A DNA stretch of 64,000 nt from positions 1-64,000 of the forward strand of contig JAQXDW010000032.1 in NCBI GenBank assembly GCA_029251165.1, in the 5' to 3' direction. The stretch is from Myxococcota bacterium (GTDB lineage Bacteria; Myxococcota_A; UBA796). Every line of letters begins with the position of its first letter. The first letter of the stretch is position 1. Below the pieces are notes generated by a model. That model did not search any database. It was not told the origin of the DNA and saw nothing but the letters and a program-made list of their open reading frames with translations. Below are positions 18,751 through 27,049 of the stretch, one piece after another. A program made the position numbers and the translations under genes.

Positions 18751-19509
18751 ATGAGCTGCTGGGACCCTGGAAGCTATCCCCGAGGAGATGGTCGTGTATC
18801 GTGTACGATCGAGGCTTCTTCTGCGGAGGTGATTATCAGCAGCCCGAGGCGGCGGAATGCCATCTCTCCAGGCATGATGGTCGACCTGAGAGCGATCGCC
18901 GTGCGCCTGAGCAGCCGCGATGATGTCAGCGTGGTGGTGCTCCGAGGGGAAGGGGCCGCGTTCTGCGCGGGCGGGGATCTCCGTGCGGTTCGAGAGCACC
19001 TGCTGACTCCGCGCGCGGGAGCCGGGATGTGTGCCTACATGACCGCCACCCTCGATGCCCTCGCGGCGCTCCCGATGGTTCGCATTGGTGCTGTGACTGG
19101 GCCTGCGCTGGGCGGCGGCGCTGAGCTGCTGGGGGTCTGTGATGTGGTCTACGCTGCAGTGGATGCTCCGGTTGGCTTTGTGCATGCTGCGCTGGGCGTC
19201 AGCCCTGGCTGGGGTGGCGGCAGGCGCTTGGTGGCGCGTGTCGGGCGGCGATCCGCGCTGCGCTTGCTGACGGAGGCTGGGCGTCTCTCTGGTGAGCAGG
19301 CGGTGGATGCCGGTCTGGTTGATGTCAGCTGCACCAACCCACTAGAGGCGGCTGAGGCGCATCGCGCACGCCTCGCCAAGATGCCGGTCGCGGCGGTTCG
19401 TGCTGCGGTTCAGGTGGCCCATGGTGTGCCGGAGGGGCCGCTGTTCACAGCGCTGTGGGGGGGGCCGGCTCACCAGGCGATCCTTGCCGGCGTTCGGGCG
19501 GGGCGATGA
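18751..19509 (+). CDS. Enoyl-CoA hydratase/isomerase family protein
   Basis: A 252-residue crotonase-fold protein. The oxyanion-hole segments are visible: GAAFCAGGDLRAVR and GPALGGGAELLGVCD. ATG at 18751 follows GGAGG by four bases; longer frames enter the divergent lipoprotein gene. The Glu expected in the second oxyanion segment appears as GAELLG; the region that usually holds the second catalytic Glu reads GVSPGWGGGRRL, with no Glu aligned, so hydratase chemistry is uncertain and an isomerase, hydrolase or decarboxylase role is possible. The stop overlaps the next gene (ATGA). Confidence 0.8.
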   Translation: MSCWDPGSYPRGDGRVSCTIEASSAEVIISSPRRRNAISPGMMVDLRAIAVRLSSRDDVSVVVLRGEGAAFCAGGDLRAVREHLLTPRAGAGMCAYMTATLDALAALPMVRIGAVTGPALGGGAELLGVCDVVYAAVDAPVGFVHAALGVSPGWGGGRRLVARVGRRSALRLLTEAGRLSGEQAVDAGLVDVSCTNPLEAAEAHRARLAKMPVAAVRAAVQVAHGVPEGPLFTALWGGPAHQAILAGVRAGR

Positions 19510-20009
19510 CCCTCCTGCTGCTGCTGGGATGCCCACCGAAGACACCAGCAGTGGTCGCCCCTGAGCCGGTTGTGGAGGTCTTTTCTGAGCCGGTATCGGG
19601 GCGTGTGGAGAACGGACGCTTCGCCGACCGACGACATGACCTCAGCGTTGCTGTTCCTGATGGCTGGCGCGCTGAGCTGTGGCCAGACACCGGCCCGCTG
19701 CGGGTCAGCATCCACCACGAAGAGACCGGCGCCTGGATTGAGGTCTGGGCCTTCGAGCCACGCCTACAGCAGCCCGCCCCTCGCGGAAGCTGCACGTGGG
19801 ACTTCATCGACACCGGGACCTATCGCGAGCTCCTCCGACCCCGGATGGTCGCCTCCTGCACGCCAGCGGAGCCGAGCGATCCTCGGATCTCCGCATACCT
19901 CTTCGACCGTGGTGCGGTCACCTGGCAGCTGGAGCTGCACGTCCCGCCGGAGGAATTCTCCGCGGGGCGGCGCGCCTGTGAGGCGCTGCTCTCCTCAGTG
20001 CAGCTCTGA
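19506..20009 (+). CDS. Predicted lipoprotein, unknown function
   Basis: A 167-residue protein whose ATG overlaps the stop codon of the enoyl-CoA hydratase homologue. MTLLLLLGCPPKTP is a very short lipoprotein-like signal with Cys at residue 9. The mature sequence has strand-like segments and two or three Cys (GSCTWDF, ASCTP, RACEAL). No family is recognised. The overlap suggests co-expression rather than a shared pathway. Confidence 0.6.
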   Translation: MTLLLLLGCPPKTPAVVAPEPVVEVFSEPVSGRVENGRFADRRHDLSVAVPDGWRAELWPDTGPLRVSIHHEETGAWIEVWAFEPRLQQPAPRGSCTWDFIDTGTYRELLRPRMVASCTPAEPSDPRISAYLFDRGAVTWQLELHVPPEEFSAGRRACEALLSSVQL

Positions 20010-20027
20010 GCCCACCCCTGCCGTCGC

Positions 20028-21731
20028 TCAGTCGTCGCGACGTCGCATGAACACCGCTGCGACCAGGGCGAAAGAGAACGCCATCCAGCGACCAGGGCTG
20101 GGGCCTCCGGTCGCGCAGCCGCCACCCTCGCAGCCGCTGCCTGTAGAGCAGCCACCGCTCTCGTCGGTGCAGCCGCCGTTGTCGTAGGAGACGACGCCGA
20201 CGGAGGCGTAGATGCCGAGCCAGTCCTCGTCGGCACCCGCTCCGGCGATGTCCATGCCGGTCAGACCGAAGCCCTCCAGCGCCGGCAGCGGAAAGGTCAG
20301 ATCCTCGATGAGTCCGCTGACGATGCCCATCACCAAGGTCTCATAGACCTCGGAGAAGTTGCCCTCGATGTCCGCATTGGCGCTGGCGTTGAACTCATTG
20401 GTCCCGACAGCTGCGGTGACTGCGTCCGATCCGAGATCGACCTCAATCGCCAGCTCGCCTGTGGAGCCATCGAGGTCGAGATCGATGCCGACATCCGCCT
20501 CCAGATCAAGACCGAGGATGAGCGACTGACGGTGATCCAGCTCGCCATAGAACTCCAGCCCAAGCTCTTCGACAACCACAGCGGCGTCATGGTCTGCCGC
20601 GAAGTCCAGCTCCGGTGCCTTGCGGGGGCGGGTCTGAATGACCAGGGGCTTGGACTCTGGGAAGAGCGCATCGAAGGCATCACCAGCGAGCAGGCCGAGG
20701 ATAGAGGTGTCGAGCGGGATGGGAAGGGAGTCGTCCTCGGCGGTCAGGGCATAGCAGAGGAGTCCACCCCGCCAGAGCGAGTAGAGCGCCTGGTTCCCGA
20801 AGTCATCCGCCAGCATCAGGCCCATGTGGTAGCCCGCGGGCACGCTCGAGGGAGCGCTCCCGAGCGCCGGGGGATCGCTGAGGGTCGACAGAGAGCCCCC
20901 CGGGTCGTACTCGGCGATGCAGTCGGCCGCTTGGTCTGACGACATGCCGCCGTTCATGCCCAGGCGGAGCCCCTCAGGCTCGATCTCAATGTTCGCTGGG
21001 TACAGCTCAAGATCGACGACCACACCCCCCAGATCGAACGAGTCGCTGATCTGTGCTTGAGAAAACGCATCCTCGATGGTCTCCTCGAGATCCGGGAGGA
21101 AGCCTTCAACTGCCGACTGCAGGAGCGGATCGGCGAGGGTGAGCACGAGGTCCCAGATGGAGAGCCCGAAGAAGTTCAGGGCTTCCTCGACGTAGCCGAT
21201 GCTGCAGCTGTCGATGTTGATGTCGTTGGCACCGTCGATGTCATAGTCGAAGGCGATGCCAAGGATCTCGGCATCGAGATCGTTGAGCCCGTCGCCGTCC
21301 ATGTCATAGACGCTCAGGCCGACCTGAGTCTCGATGCTGGCTTCAAACGGCGCGATGTAGCCGTAGCAGGTCTCGCCGATGACCCAGAGAATCTCATAGA
21401 GGACGCTGAACTTGTCTGAGCTGCTGTTGACCTGGATTGACAGATCGATCGCGACGTCGAGGTAGCCGCTCTCCGGAGTGATGACGGCGTTGTCGACCGT
21501 GATTCCGATCCACATGTTCTCCAGGCCGTACTCATAGATGCCGCCATCGTCCCCGATGTCGTCGATGGGGATCTCGGAAGGGAGGAGGGTGGGCAGGACA
21601 CCGGTGATGGCGGTGAATCCTTCTTCCGTGATGTCTACCACCAGGGCGTCTTCGACAACGGTTCCAGGCGGGTAGGAGGCGACTGCCAGGGTGGGCAGGA
21701 GCAGAAGGATTGCAGTGGCTCGGCTGTTCAT
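20028..21731 (-). CDS. Secreted protein with MYXO-CTERM-like C-terminal tail
   Basis: A 567-residue protein with a signal peptide (MNSRATAILLLLPTLAVAS) and an acidic, Ile/Val-rich body with repeated Asp-Gly-Asp and Asp-Ile patterns. The C-terminus is a Gly/Cys-rich stretch (CSTGSGCEGGGCATGG), one membrane segment and an RRRDD end. That layout is like the MYXO-CTERM tails of myxobacteria, which mark proteins for C-terminal processing and surface anchoring, though the exact signature could not be checked. The body has no recognised enzyme motif; alternating amphipathic segments recall lipid-binding (BPI/TULIP-like) proteins, but this is only an impression. Confidence 0.75.
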   Translation of the reverse strand: MNSRATAILLLLPTLAVASYPPGTVVEDALVVDITEEGFTAITGVLPTLLPSEIPIDDIGDDGGIYEYGLENMWIGITVDNAVITPESGYLDVAIDLSIQVNSSSDKFSVLYEILWVIGETCYGYIAPFEASIETQVGLSVYDMDGDGLNDLDAEILGIAFDYDIDGANDINIDSCSIGYVEEALNFFGLSIWDLVLTLADPLLQSAVEGFLPDLEETIEDAFSQAQISDSFDLGGVVVDLELYPANIEIEPEGLRLGMNGGMSSDQAADCIAEYDPGGSLSTLSDPPALGSAPSSVPAGYHMGLMLADDFGNQALYSLWRGGLLCYALTAEDDSLPIPLDTSILGLLAGDAFDALFPESKPLVIQTRPRKAPELDFAADHDAAVVVEELGLEFYGELDHRQSLILGLDLEADVGIDLDLDGSTGELAIEVDLGSDAVTAAVGTNEFNASANADIEGNFSEVYETLVMGIVSGLIEDLTFPLPALEGFGLTGMDIAGAGADEDWLGIYASVGVVSYDNGGCTDESGGCSTGSGCEGGGCATGGPSPGRWMAFSFALVAAVFMRRRDD

Positions 21732-21761
21732 TGCGGCCTCAGCGGTTGAAATGTGGTCGTT

Positions 21762-22412
21762 TTATACCGTGTCCGGTCGCAATCCGCTGGGGACTTTGCG
21801 GTCGACTGACAGCAACAATCCCTCCAGCGGGTCATCCGGGTCGATGTCATCAATGTGGCGGAACTGACAACCCGCAGCGGCGGCGGCGCGTCCGTCAGTG
21901 TCCCAGCGATCACCGACGTGCAGGAGCTGGCTGGCGGGCACCCCGAGCTGACTGGCTGCCGCGAGGAGTGCGTCGGGCAGCGGCTTGAGGGCTCCGAGTG
22001 CACGGCAGGAGATGACCACCGGCATGTCGATCCCGAGGCCGTCGAGCTTGGTGAGGCCTGGGTAGTCGCTGACCAGCGCGATCGGGACGTGTCGTGCAGA
22101 CAGTGCCTTGAGCAGTGCGGCTGCTGCCGGCAGGATTGAGGCTCCCTGGAACAGAGCGGGCCAGCGTCCGTCCAGCTCATCTCGCAGCGCGCCCGCCAGC
22201 CGGTGCGGAGAGATCCCGCGCTGACGCTGTAGATCGTCGAGCACTGCGGCATCCAGATGGAGTGTTCGGCGTCCACGCCAGGCATCAAAGCCGCCCTTGA
22301 GGGCCATCAGCGCACGTGGATAACGAAGCAATCCCGGCCACATCCCCAGCTGTCGCCGGTGGACCTCGGCCAGGGTCCCGTCCATGTCAAAGCTCACCGC
22401 GCTGATCGGCAT
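21762..22412 (-). CDS. HAD-superfamily hydrolase
   Basis: A 216-residue cytoplasmic phosphatase-like protein. The nucleophile motif FDMDGT (Asp9, Asp11) opens the protein; ALVSDYPGLTKLDGLG is the motif II/III region, and HVGDRWDTDGRAAAAAG holds the acidic motif IV. A four-helix cap is inserted after the first motif (residues ~20-95). The substrate is unknown. It lies upstream of the MYXO-CTERM-like gene in the same direction and is divergent from tRNA-Phe. Confidence 0.85.
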   Translation of the reverse strand: MPISAVSFDMDGTLAEVHRRQLGMWPGLLRYPRALMALKGGFDAWRGRRTLHLDAAVLDDLQRQRGISPHRLAGALRDELDGRWPALFQGASILPAAAALLKALSARHVPIALVSDYPGLTKLDGLGIDMPVVISCRALGALKPLPDALLAAASQLGVPASQLLHVGDRWDTDGRAAAAAGCQFRHIDDIDPDDPLEGLLLSVDRKVPSGLRPDTV

Positions 22413-22469
22413 CTACGACCAGTTTAGGGGTTCTTTGGAGGTGCGGATCATTTTTTTTGACTGGAACCT

Positions 22470-22498
22470 TTGACCCCCCTCAGAGAACTGAGTAAATG
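22470..22498 (+). promoter_or_regulatory. Candidate sigma-70 promoter for tRNA-Phe
   Basis: TTGACC (22470-22475), a 17-base spacer and TAAATG (22493-22498) resemble a vegetative promoter and would give a leader of about 37 bases before the tRNA. A second AT-rich box, TTTAAAAT at 22527-22534, lies closer. Confidence 0.45.
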
Positions 22499-22541
22499 TC
22501 ACCCGCCTCGACGGAGTGCCGTCGTGTTTAAAATGCAATCT

Positions 22542-22614
22542 GGCCAGGTAGCTCAGTTGGTAGAGCAGGGGACTGAAAATCCCCGTGTCGGCGGTTCGAT
22601 CCCGTCCCTGGCCA
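22542..22614 (+). tRNA. tRNA-Phe (anticodon GAA)
   Basis: A complete 73-base cloverleaf. The acceptor stem GGCCAGG pairs with CCTGGCC, with discriminator A at 22614. The D-arm is GCTCAGTTGGTAGAGC, the anticodon stem GGGGA/TCCCC has loop CTGAAAA (GAA), and the T-arm contains GGTTCGATCC. The 3' CCA is not encoded. A terminator follows six bases later. Confidence 0.98.
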
Positions 22615-22619
22615 CTCAC

Positions 22620-22648
22620 AAAGCCCCAGCAATCGCTGGGGCTTTTGT
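22620..22648 (+). terminator. Intrinsic terminator after tRNA-Phe
   Basis: Stem AAAGCCCCAGC (22620-22630), 4-base loop AATC and the perfect complement GCTGGGGCTTT (22635-22645), followed by more T. The hairpin ends two bases before the putative start of the small lipoprotein gene, which would therefore need read-through or its own promoter. Confidence 0.9.
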
Positions 22649-22649
22649 C

Positions 22650-22955
22650 GTGTTGCTTGCAGGACTCTCAGGCTGTCAGGCAGACAGCTGCGATCGGCTC
22701 TGTGTTCGAACGGCGACAAGCCTCAGCCGCTGCATCCAGACCTGGGAGCCCGCGGACTGGGAGATGCTGGACGCTGAGAGCCGCTCGTCGTTTCAGGATG
22801 CCTGCGAGGGCCGATGGTCCGAGGTCCGGTCTCTGCTGGAGTCTCGCGAGCTGGAGGATGCCTTAGAGCAGTGTGATGAGGCCCTGAGCGCACTGGATGA
22901 GATGGGCGAGGACGGCACGACGTGTGATCAGCTGCGGGCAATCTACATCGAGTAG
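22650..22955 (+). CDS. Small Cys-rich predicted lipoprotein
   Basis: A frame of about 101 residues from a GTG at 22650; the same frame is open back through the tRNA, so the start is uncertain. The first residues (LLAGLSGC) form a short lipobox. The mature peptide has eight Cys spread as CQADSCDRLC, SRCIQTW, DACEG, EQCDE and TTCDQ, consistent with a small helical disulfide-bonded domain. Spacing of hydrophobic and acidic residues looks protein-like. It lacks an obvious ribosome-binding site and lies directly behind a terminator. Confidence 0.5.
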   Translation: MLLAGLSGCQADSCDRLCVRTATSLSRCIQTWEPADWEMLDAESRSSFQDACEGRWSEVRSLLESRELEDALEQCDEALSALDEMGEDGTTCDQLRAIYIE

Positions 22956-22958
22956 TCA

Positions 22959-24344
22959 CTACTCGTAGACCACATCCTTCACGATGATGCCCAGCTTTTG
23001 AATTCGATAGTTCAGGTTTGAACGAGAAATCCCGAGTCGTCGTGCCGCGCGAGCCTGGACGCCTTTGTCCAGCTTCAGGGACTCGACGATGAGCCTGCGC
23101 TCGGTCTCGGCGAGGGCGTCGGTCAGGGTCTGTCCGGCCGGAAGCAGGCCGGCCTCCAGGGCAAGCTCAGGCTCGGTCTCGGGCAGGAGAACGTCGGTCA
23201 CTTCCGCGCCCTGACACAAGATGACACCCCGCTCGATGACGTGCTCCAGCTCTCGGATGTTGCCTGGCCAGAGGTGCCCCATCAGGCGGCTCATGGCAGC
23301 GGGAGCGATGCGCTGCACGCTGCGCTTGTGGCGCTTGCTGTACTTCTCAAGGAAGTGCTCGACGAGCAGCGGGATGTCGTCGCGTCTCTCGGAGAGGGAG
23401 GGGATCGGGATGTGGAAGACGTTGAGGCGGTAGAAGAGGTCCTCACGGAACCGCCCGGCCTTCACCTCCGCGCGCAGGTCGCGGTTGGTGGCCGCGACGA
23501 CCCTGACGTCGATCTTGATTGTCTCGCTGCCGCCGACGCGCTGAAGCTCGCCGCTCTCCAAGACCCGCAGCAGCCGTACCTGAGTCGACAGCGGAACCTC
23601 GCCGAGCTCGTCGAGCAGCAGGGTGCCGCCGTCTGCCTGCTCGAACTTGCCGCGATGCTGTCGGATGGCGCCGGTGAATGCGCCCTTCTCATGGCCGAAC
23701 AGCTCACTCTCCAGCAGGCTCTGCGGGAGGGCTGCACAGTTAATTGCGATGAAGGGACCATCTCGTCTCGGGCTGCGGTAGTGGACCGCGCGGCTGAACA
23801 GCTCCTTGCCGGTGCCGGTTGGACCGGTCAGCAGAACGATGGCGCTTGAAGCCGCCACGGCTCCGACCAGCTCGAAGACCCGCTGGATCGAGGGGGTCGC
23901 GCCGATGATGTTCTCGAAGCCAAACCGCTCCTTGACCTCCGCCCGAAGCTGCTTGACCTCCGCCAGCAGCGCCCGCTCACGCAGCGCCCGCTGAATGACC
24001 AGCAGCAGCTCATTCTTGCTGATTGGCTTGATGATGTAGTCACTCGCCCCCTGCTTCATTGCAGTGACGGCGTCCTCGACGTTGCCGTGGCCGGTCATCA
24101 TGATGACCCGGGTCTCTGGCCGATGCTCTCGGAGCTCTTCCAGCAAGGCCATGCCGCCGCGTCCAGGCATCTTGACGTCGGACACCACCAGGTCGACCTC
24201 ACGCTCTGCGAGGGCCTCGATGGCTTCCTCTGCGCTGCTGACGAGGCGGACCTCGTAGCCGGCTTTCTTGAGGTTGACCCTCAGCGCAGAGCGGACGGCT
24301 CGATCGTCATCGACGACGAGGATGCGGGCGCGGGGGGGCGTCAA
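22959..24344 (-). CDS. Sigma-54-dependent response regulator, NtrC family
   Basis: A 461-residue activator with receiver domain (~5-120; acidic pocket Asp12-14, phospho-acceptor Asp56), AAA+ domain (Walker [15 protein letters not shown] loop for sigma-54 contact) and a C-terminal Fis-type helix-turn-helix ([20 protein letters not shown]). The start is a TTG overlapping the sppA stop (TTGA) with GGAG upstream, which places the receiver domain near the N-terminus as usual. No sensor kinase gene is nearby, so its signal and targets are unknown. It is translationally coupled to the SppA-fusion gene, suggesting a link to envelope stress or outer-membrane homeostasis. Confidence 0.93.
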   Translation of the reverse strand: MTPPRARILVVDDDRAVRSALRVNLKKAGYEVRLVSSAEEAIEALAEREVDLVVSDVKMPGRGGMALLEELREHRPETRVIMMTGHGNVEDAVTAMKQGASDYIIKPISKNELLLVIQRALRERALLAEVKQLRAEVKERFGFENIIGATPSIQRVFELVGAVAASSAIVLLTGPTGTGKELFSRAVHYRSPRRDGPFIAINCAALPQSLLESELFGHEKGAFTGAIRQHRGKFEQADGGTLLLDELGEVPLSTQVRLLRVLESGELQRVGGSETIKIDVRVVAATNRDLRAEVKAGRFREDLFYRLNVFHIPIPSLSERRDDIPLLVEHFLEKYSKRHKRSVQRIAPAAMSRLMGHLWPGNIRELEHVIERGVILCQGAEVTDVLLPETEPELALEAGLLPAGQTLTDALAETERRLIVESLKLDKGVQARAARRLGISRSNLNYRIQKLGIIVKDVVYE

Positions 24345-26794
24345 TTGATCTCCAAGGTGTAGGGCAGCACTGCCCAGACCGGATCTTCGGAGAGCTGCTG
24401 CCACTGAAGCAGCAGCGCTGCCTCCGGAGGAAGGATGTCGAGGCGGGGGAGGAGGGCTGCTTGGATGGTGCTGCGCAGGACCGCACCCTCGGAGCTTGCG
24501 CGGGGGCTGTACTGAATGAGCGAGACGGCTGCGCGCTCCGGGATCTCCGCCTCTGCTCTGGCGCGTGCGACGGCATCATGGAAGCCTCCGAGTTCATCGA
24601 CGAGTCCCTGCTCCAGGGCATCAATCCCGGACCACACCCGACCGCGAGCGACCTCCTCGACCGCTTCCTCCGACAGTCCCCGTCCAGTGATGATCTTCTC
24701 CTTGAACTGACGGTAGACATCGGCAACCATTCGGTCCATGGCGGCATACTCGCTCTCGTCGAGGGGAGTGGAGAGGGAGTAGAGCGCGGCGTTGCGACCT
24801 CGGGTATACTGCTCGACGTTGACTCCGATTCGCTCGTAGAGTCCCTCAATGCTGTACTTTCCAGAGTATACGCCGATGCTGCCGGTGATGGTAGAGGGAC
24901 TTGCATAGATGGCTGTTGCACCGGCGGAGACATAGTAGCCTCCGGAGGCTGCGGTGCCGCCCATGCTGACAATAACAGGCTTGTCCTCTTCCTTTAGCCG
25001 CTCGACCGCCCGCCAGATGTCGTCGGATGCGAATGCGCTGCCGCCGGGACTGTCGACCCGAAGGACGACAGCCTTGACCGAGGCGTCCTTTCGAGCCTGG
25101 TTGAGCTGGGCGACGATGGTCTCGCTGCCAGCAGAGCGACCAGAGCTGAGGAAGGCTGGAGTCTGCGAGAACCCCGAGACGATCACCCCGTCGATGTAGA
25201 CCACCGCGATCTCATTGCGTGCGCGCCAGCCGCTGGTGTCGCTCTCGAGGCCATAGTCCTCGTCGAGGATGTGCCCCTTGGAGAACAGCGTGTTGAGCTC
25301 TTTCTCAAGCTGGTCAGGGTACAGCAGCCCGTCCACGAGATCTCGCTCTAAAGCCTCCGCTCCGGTGAACGGCCCCTGATCGATGAGCTTGACGACCTGC
25401 TCTACGCTTCGACTGCGGCCTTCTGCAATGCCGCTGGTCAGGGTCGTGAACATGTCATCGACCAGTGCGTTCATCTGCTCCCGGCTGGCCTGGGTGGACT
25501 CGGTGTGGGTGAACCGCTCGGGAGCGGACTTGTACTCTGCACGCTTGACAAACTGCGGCTCGATGCCGAGCAGGTCGAAGGTGCCGGCGAGGAACTGCAT
25601 CTCAGCAGACAGGCCGATGAGGTCCAGCTCTCCGGCCGGGTGGAGATACACCCGGTCAGCAGCGCAGGCCAAGAGGTAGGCTGTGTTACCGGTCGAGCGG
25701 TCCATATAGACCGCTACGGTCTTCCCCCGTGTGCGCGCCTCGCCGATGAGGGTGCGCAGCTCCTCGATCTGAGCCATCGAGAACGGCGTGGTCTCCAGAT
25801 GGATGAGCATGCCCTTGATGCCGGGATCCTCGGCGGCTTTCTTCAGCCGGCTGAGCAGGCTGACGTAGCTCTCTGATGAGCTGGCAAACAGGCCGGAGGC
25901 GGGCTGATAGGGGAAGGCCTCGTCGAGGTCAAACGAGGCTACACGCTTGCTACTGCCCAGCAGGCGCTCTCCGTCCGGGCTGGAGAGGGCGTAGAGGAGA
26001 GCGCTTGGGGTGGGGCCGGTGTCAGCGGCGCTGGTCTGTGCTGCCGCTCCGATCCCGCTGGCTCCCCAGAAGACCTCGAGTCCGCCACCGACGACGCCTT
26101 CTTGGTTGGCGTAGCCACGCAGGGTCAGCCCCTTGACCGGGACGAACCGGATCGAGCCCTCCAGGACGCCTTCTGGATCTGCTGTCGTCTGCCCGTTCTG
26201 ACGCTCGAAGATACCGGTGAACAAGTAGTCCGCACCCAGCAGCAGGCGATCTCCCAGCGGGCGCACGACCACACCGCCTCCGTAGCGCTCCTCGATGTTG
26301 AGCGCTGGAGCGGGATCGCCGATGTTCTGTGCGATGCCTGCGACGCCCAGCCAGCTCGTGGGCCGCCACCCCAGCCCGACGTCCCAGGTCACGAAGTTGT
26401 TGTCTGCCCCGTCTGGAATCTGCCAGCCCATGTGGACACCCAGCGCGAGGTTGCGATCGAGCATCAGCCCCAGTCCGGTGCTGACCGTCCACCAGCTCTC
26501 GGTGTCCAGACCGCCCCGGTAGGAAAAACCAAAACCCAGCGGACCACGGTTGGTCACTCCAGCGAGTCCGGTGTCTGTGGAGTCGTTGAGGGCCTGCGAG
26601 TAAAGAATGGCGTAGGAGCGGTCGGGATCAAAGGCAAGGCTGGCTGGGTTGCGCCACAACGACATCGCGCCGTCTTCTCCGGCTGCGGATAACGACGGCG
26701 TGTCCGGCCGCTCAATGGATGGGTCCCAGGCCGAGGCCGCTGGGCTCAGGAGTAGCGCGAGCAGGCCGATGGTGCGTGACGCGGTGGATGGCAT
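24341..26794 (-). CDS. sppA: SppA-type (S49) signal peptide peptidase with N-terminal barrel-like domain
   Basis: An 817-residue protein. I start it at the ATG at 26794, giving a secretory signal (MPSTASRTIGLLALLLSPAA). Residues ~25-265 have alternating strands, Gly and aromatic residues (FGFSYRGGLDTESWWTVSTG, VTWDVGLGWRPTSWLG), the look of a PorV/long-chain-fatty-acid-transporter-like outer-membrane barrel. Residues ~285-810 are a tandem S49 protease of the long SppA type with candidate catalytic Lys422 (EYKSAPE) and Ser617 (AASGGYYVS), 195 apart, close to the 200 of E. coli SppA. The usual N-terminal anchor is replaced by the barrel-like domain. The stop overlaps the sigma-54 activator start. 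Confidence 0.88.
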   Translation of the reverse strand: MPSTASRTIGLLALLLSPAASAWDPSIERPDTPSLSAAGEDGAMSLWRNPASLAFDPDRSYAILYSQALNDSTDTGLAGVTNRGPLGFGFSYRGGLDTESWWTVSTGLGLMLDRNLALGVHMGWQIPDGADNNFVTWDVGLGWRPTSWLGVAGIAQNIGDPAPALNIEERYGGGVVVRPLGDRLLLGADYLFTGIFERQNGQTTADPEGVLEGSIRFVPVKGLTLRGYANQEGVVGGGLEVFWGASGIGAAAQTSAADTGPTPSALLYALSSPDGERLLGSSKRVASFDLDEAFPYQPASGLFASSSESYVSLLSRLKKAAEDPGIKGMLIHLETTPFSMAQIEELRTLIGEARTRGKTVAVYMDRSTGNTAYLLACAADRVYLHPAGELDLIGLSAEMQFLAGTFDLLGIEPQFVKRAEYKSAPERFTHTESTQASREQMNALVDDMFTTLTSGIAEGRSRSVEQVVKLIDQGPFTGAEALERDLVDGLLYPDQLEKELNTLFSKGHILDEDYGLESDTSGWRARNEIAVVYIDGVIVSGFSQTPAFLSSGRSAGSETIVAQLNQARKDASVKAVVLRVDSPGGSAFASDDIWRAVERLKEEDKPVIVSMGGTAASGGYYVSAGATAIYASPSTITGSIGVYSGKYSIEGLYERIGVNVEQYTRGRNAALYSLSTPLDESEYAAMDRMVADVYRQFKEKIITGRGLSEEAVEEVARGRVWSGIDALEQGLVDELGGFHDAVARARAEAEIPERAAVSLIQYSPRASSEGAVLRSTIQAALLPRLDILPPEAALLLQWQQLSEDPVWAVLPYTLEIN

Positions 26795-27049
26795 GTGCGG
26801 TCCTGGTTCGGTGTTCCTGACATGGATGGGTCCTACTCTGTATCCAGAGAGCGGGACGAGGGCGATGATGGTAGAATTCGGTGTGAGGGACACCGCTCCG
26901 GCTTACATAGGCCAAGAGACGACAGTGCAGATGCGATCAGGGGCGGGGATGCTTTCAGGTGTGCAGATGCGATCCTTCTGTCAGGGAAGGCTGCTGGTGC
27001 GCGCACCGCAGCCCTCCGGGTTGCAGAGCCCACTACACAACCATGCGAG
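26795..27049. promoter_or_regulatory. Divergent control region between sppA fusion and dacB
   Basis: A 255-base spacer between divergently transcribed genes. It contains a 14-base direct repeat (listed separately). No clear -24/-12 sigma-54 promoter (TGGCAC-N5-TTGCA) was found by eye. Confidence 0.4.
26925..26974. repeat. 14-bp direct repeat in divergent promoter region
   Basis: GTGCAGATGCGATC occurs at 26925-26938 and again at 26961-26974, 36 bases apart, in the spacer between the sppA fusion and dacB. Two exact copies in an intergenic region suggest regulator binding sites or a small duplication. Confidence 0.75.
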
